A stretch of 7,969 bases of DNA. It comes from Bacteroidaceae bacterium. GTDB lineage: Bacteria; Bacteroidota; Bacteroidia; Bacteroidales; Bacteroidaceae. This document shows, in pieces, positions 6,257 to 7,969 of the stretch. Numbering within the stretch: the first letter of the stretch is position 1; each line of letters starts with the position of its first letter. Under the pieces are notes generated by a model. It was not told the DNA's origin, did not search any database, and saw only the letters and a program-made list of their open reading frames with translations. The translations under genes and the position numbers were made by a program. The stretch spans positions 1 to 7,969 of the forward strand of contig JAQWAN010000086.1 of assembly GCA_028707655.1 (NCBI GenBank). Direction: 5' to 3'.

Positions 6257-7003
6257 CTATTTGCTGCGCTCTTTTAAAAATTGTTCAAGTGCACTTGTCA
6301 TAGATGGTGTTGCTGGTGTGGGTGCTTCTATATCCAATTTAAGTCCCGCCTCTTTAGCCGATTTGGCTGTAGCTGGTCCAAAACAACCAATAATACGGTC
6401 CTCTTGTTTAAAATTGGGGGCATTCTCAAAAAGAGAAGAAACGCCAGAAGGACTAAAAAAGAGTAGCATATTGTAGCTGTTAATCTCCTCTTCAGACATG
6501 GTATTACTTATTGTGCGATACATAACGCCCTCTTGGTGATTGATATTGTTTTCCTCAAGAAGATGTTTTAGTTCATCGGTATGCACCTCAGAGATAGGAA
6601 CAAAGAAACGCTCTGAATGATGTTTAACAATAGTAGGAATAAGGTCGTTTATCTTGCCTGTATGTCCAAAAAATATTTTACGTTTTCTATATTGAACATA
6701 TTTCTGTATGTACAGAGCTACTGTTTCAGTAATACAAAAATATTTCATTGTATCAGGAATTGCTATACGTAGATCAGTACACAAATTGAAAAAATGGTCT
6801 ATTGCATGGCGTGATGTAAATACAATAGCCGTATAATTCAAAATAGAAATTTTTTGTGATCTAAACTCTTTTGCTGAAAGCCTTTCTACTCGAATAAAAG
6901 GGTGAAAGTTTAATTCAAAGTGATATTTCTCAGCAAGACTGTAATAGGGAGATTTCTCCGAAGATGGTTTAGGTTGTGAAATAAGTACCTTTTTTGTTTC
7001 CAA
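6257..7003 (-). CDS. hemD: Uroporphyrinogen-III synthase family protein (HemD)
   Basis: HemD closes hydroxymethylbilane to uroporphyrinogen III with inversion of ring D, the branch point to haem, sirohaem and cobalamin. The 248 residues match the family size and the two-lobed layout. Recognisable parts are KKVLISQPKP (4-13), the first-lobe FTSRHAIDHFF (62-72), the second-lobe FFSPSGVSSLF (182-192), IGCFGPATAKSAKEAG (205-220) and the C-terminal APTPATPSMTSAL (227-239). The start is TTG at 7003: the only in-frame codons between it and an upstream TAA are CTT, ATT, CAT, AAG and AAA, and the N-terminus from TTG matches what I recall of Bacteroidales homologues. It begins four bases after the DUF4271 stop. 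Sequence divergence within HemD is high, so the enzymatic role rests on family membership. Confidence 0.88.
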   Translation of the reverse strand: METKKVLISQPKPSSEKSPYYSLAEKYHFELNFHPFIRVERLSAKEFRSQKISILNYTAIVFTSRHAIDHFFNLCTDLRIAIPDTMKYFCITETVALYIQKYVQYRKRKIFFGHTGKINDLIPTIVKHHSERFFVPISEVHTDELKHLLEENNINHQEGVMYRTISNTMSEEEINSYNMLLFFSPSGVSSLFENAPNFKQEDRIIGCFGPATAKSAKEAGLKLDIEAPTPATPSMTSALEQFLKERSK

Positions 7004-7007
7004 TTTC

Positions 7008-7805
7008 TTATGAATAAGTTAGTAATAAGCAGTTCGTTTTGTTTAGGACATGAATAAAAATAATAATCATACCTAATTCAAAGGCACAAAAGTAGACAAA
7101 TAAAAAGAGATGACCATCGATTTTTCTAAAAAAAAGTGAAAACCATCGATAAAATAGCATTAATTTAACAAATACCCATATAATAATGACAGTTTGTACC
7201 ATTAAGATAGCTGAAATATGAAAATAGATGGTTGCCATAACAAGTGGAAAAAGAGCTAATCCACTAAGAAAGAGAAGTGTATTATACGATTTAAAAAATA
7301 AGTTAGCGCGTTCCTTTTTAAAAAACACCCAATGAAAAAGAGAATAACTAACATATTTAATGAGATGATGCAATAATCCTATCAAAAAGAAAATGCCAAT
7401 AAGCGTGTAGCTTTTGTGTAGAGTAACTAGTTCAGGTAGTTTTTCTATGGCATATGAAAACAGAAATAGGGTGATTAAGGAATAGGTAAAAAAGAACAAT
7501 AGATAATCGATCCATCGTAAGCGAGAGGAGGAGAAATTAGCTCTTTCTTTGGTGGAGAAGATAGAACGAACGGCATCAATAACTAGGTCTTTTCCCTTGG
7601 TTAGGGCAATAACCACAATAAACAAGGCATATAATACCATAGCACTTACCAAAGAATCATAAGCGGGTTGATAGGGAATAAGTTGCTCATGAAAGGAGGA
7701 ATTAGTGGGACTTATTTTAGTAGTAATTAACGAATCCACTTTTGCATAGGGCACCTCTTTTTGAATCGAGGTTATTGTATCATATGTCTGCTCATTTATT
7801 CTCAT
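7008..7805 (-). CDS. DUF4271 family polytopic membrane protein
   Basis: An integral inner-membrane protein of unknown function; I recognise it as the DUF4271 family that commonly sits directly upstream of hemD in Bacteroidota. Of 265 residues the first 50 or so are polar with no signal peptide. Hydrophobic segments then lie at about 52-69, 99-119, 131-149, 174-195, 198-220 and 233-253, giving six predicted helices, with positively charged loops (for example KKERAN at 163-168) that are probably cytoplasmic. No catalytic motif is visible. The ATG at 7805 overlaps the stop of the upstream gene in the form ATGA, and hemD follows after four bases, so the three genes are likely cotranscribed and perhaps translationally coupled. 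Confidence 0.82.
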   Translation of the reverse strand: MRINEQTYDTITSIQKEVPYAKVDSLITTKISPTNSSFHEQLIPYQPAYDSLVSAMVLYALFIVVIALTKGKDLVIDAVRSIFSTKERANFSSSRLRWIDYLLFFFTYSLITLFLFSYAIEKLPELVTLHKSYTLIGIFFLIGLLHHLIKYVSYSLFHWVFFKKERANLFFKSYNTLLFLSGLALFPLVMATIYFHISAILMVQTVIIIWVFVKLMLFYRWFSLFFRKIDGHLFLFVYFCAFELGMIIIFIHVLNKTNCLLLTYS

Positions 7806-7969
7806 ATAGCTGCAAATTTACGTAAATTCACATCCCACTCTGCTGTTGTGTAGAGTAGTTCAATAGCCGCTTTAGGTGTCTCGGCCACTCTCCATATTGC
7901 CGTATGTTCTGCTCGCATAAAATGTTCTTCCGTTGCTTTTGCTAGCATCTCTAAGAGCGGATCAAAATA
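7802..7969 (-). CDS. Probable LOG-family (TIGR00730, Rossmann-fold nucleotide-binding) protein, 3' end only
   Basis: An open frame enters from the right edge and ends at a TGA overlapping the DUF4271 start by four bases (ATGA). The 55 visible residues begin YFDPLLEML, include FMRAEHTAIW and AETPKAAIELL, and end EWDVNLRKFAAI. This looks to me like the C-terminus of Bacteroidota LOG-type proteins, relatives of plant cytokinin-activating phosphoribohydrolases and of bacterial nucleotide 5'-monophosphate nucleosidases, with the motif TP-x2-AI near the end. The diagnostic PGGxGT motif lies outside the window, so the assignment rests on C-terminal resemblance only. That the frame is coding is well supported by its overlap with the next gene. 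Confidence 0.6.
   Translation of the reverse strand, partial: YFDPLLEMLAKATEEHFMRAEHTAIWRVAETPKAAIELLYTTAEWDVNLRKFAAI

Noticed and set aside
6261..6476. Two overlapping plus-strand open frames opposite the hemD end
   Set aside because: Both are antisense to conserved HemD C-terminal motifs; their composition is what a shadow of that region would give.
1..7969. Mobile element, CRISPR, defence island or other novel multi-gene system
   Set aside because: All reading frames of size are accounted for by housekeeping or signalling families; no transposase, integrase, spaced direct repeats, toxin-antitoxin pair or composition break was seen.

Overview
The window looks like ordinary chromosome from a Bacteroidota species, most likely order Bacteroidales. 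The evidence is the gene order (DUF4271 protein, hemD, rnpA, yidD, tatD-type hydrolase, tyrS), the protein wording of several genes (the HemD and QueA homologues read like Bacteroidales versions), the low-to-moderate GC content, the lack of clear Shine-Dalgarno sequences, and two near-perfect matches to the Bacteroidetes promoter pattern TTTG-N19/20-TAnnTTTG. The genus cannot be fixed from this stretch.

Left half, plus strand (1-3343): the 3' part of queA (tRNA queuosine synthesis) overlaps folK (folate synthesis) by one base. After a 72-base gap comes a two-component pair, an OmpR/PhoB-type response regulator and a PhoR-like membrane histidine kinase, overlapping by 8 bases. A perfect 18-bp hairpin directly after the kinase is a bidirectional terminator. 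It also ends the convergent tRNA-Gln(TTG) gene.

Right half, minus strand (transcribed from 7969 down to 3397): the 3' end of a probable LOG-family (TIGR00730) protein, a six-helix DUF4271 membrane protein, hemD (TTG start), rnpA (RNase P protein), yidD (membrane insertion factor), a short TatD-family metallohydrolase, tyrS with its own promoter, then tRNA-Gln with its own promoter. The first three genes are tightly packed (4-base overlap, then a 4-base gap), and so are rnpA, yidD and tatD (1- and 25-base gaps). Between hemD and rnpA lies a long hairpin followed by six Ts, which probably splits the cluster into two transcription units.

Functionally the window is mostly housekeeping: tRNA modification, charging and processing, folate and tetrapyrrole metabolism, membrane protein insertion, and one signalling pair that may respond to phosphate or an envelope signal. 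I see no mobile element, CRISPR array, defence system or clearly novel gene system. The observations worth a second look are regulatory: a possible rnpA promoter nested inside the hemD terminator, a terminator-like hairpin inside the folK coding sequence, an 11-bp-spaced direct repeat upstream of the response regulator, and a palindrome filling the spacer of the tRNA-Gln promoter.
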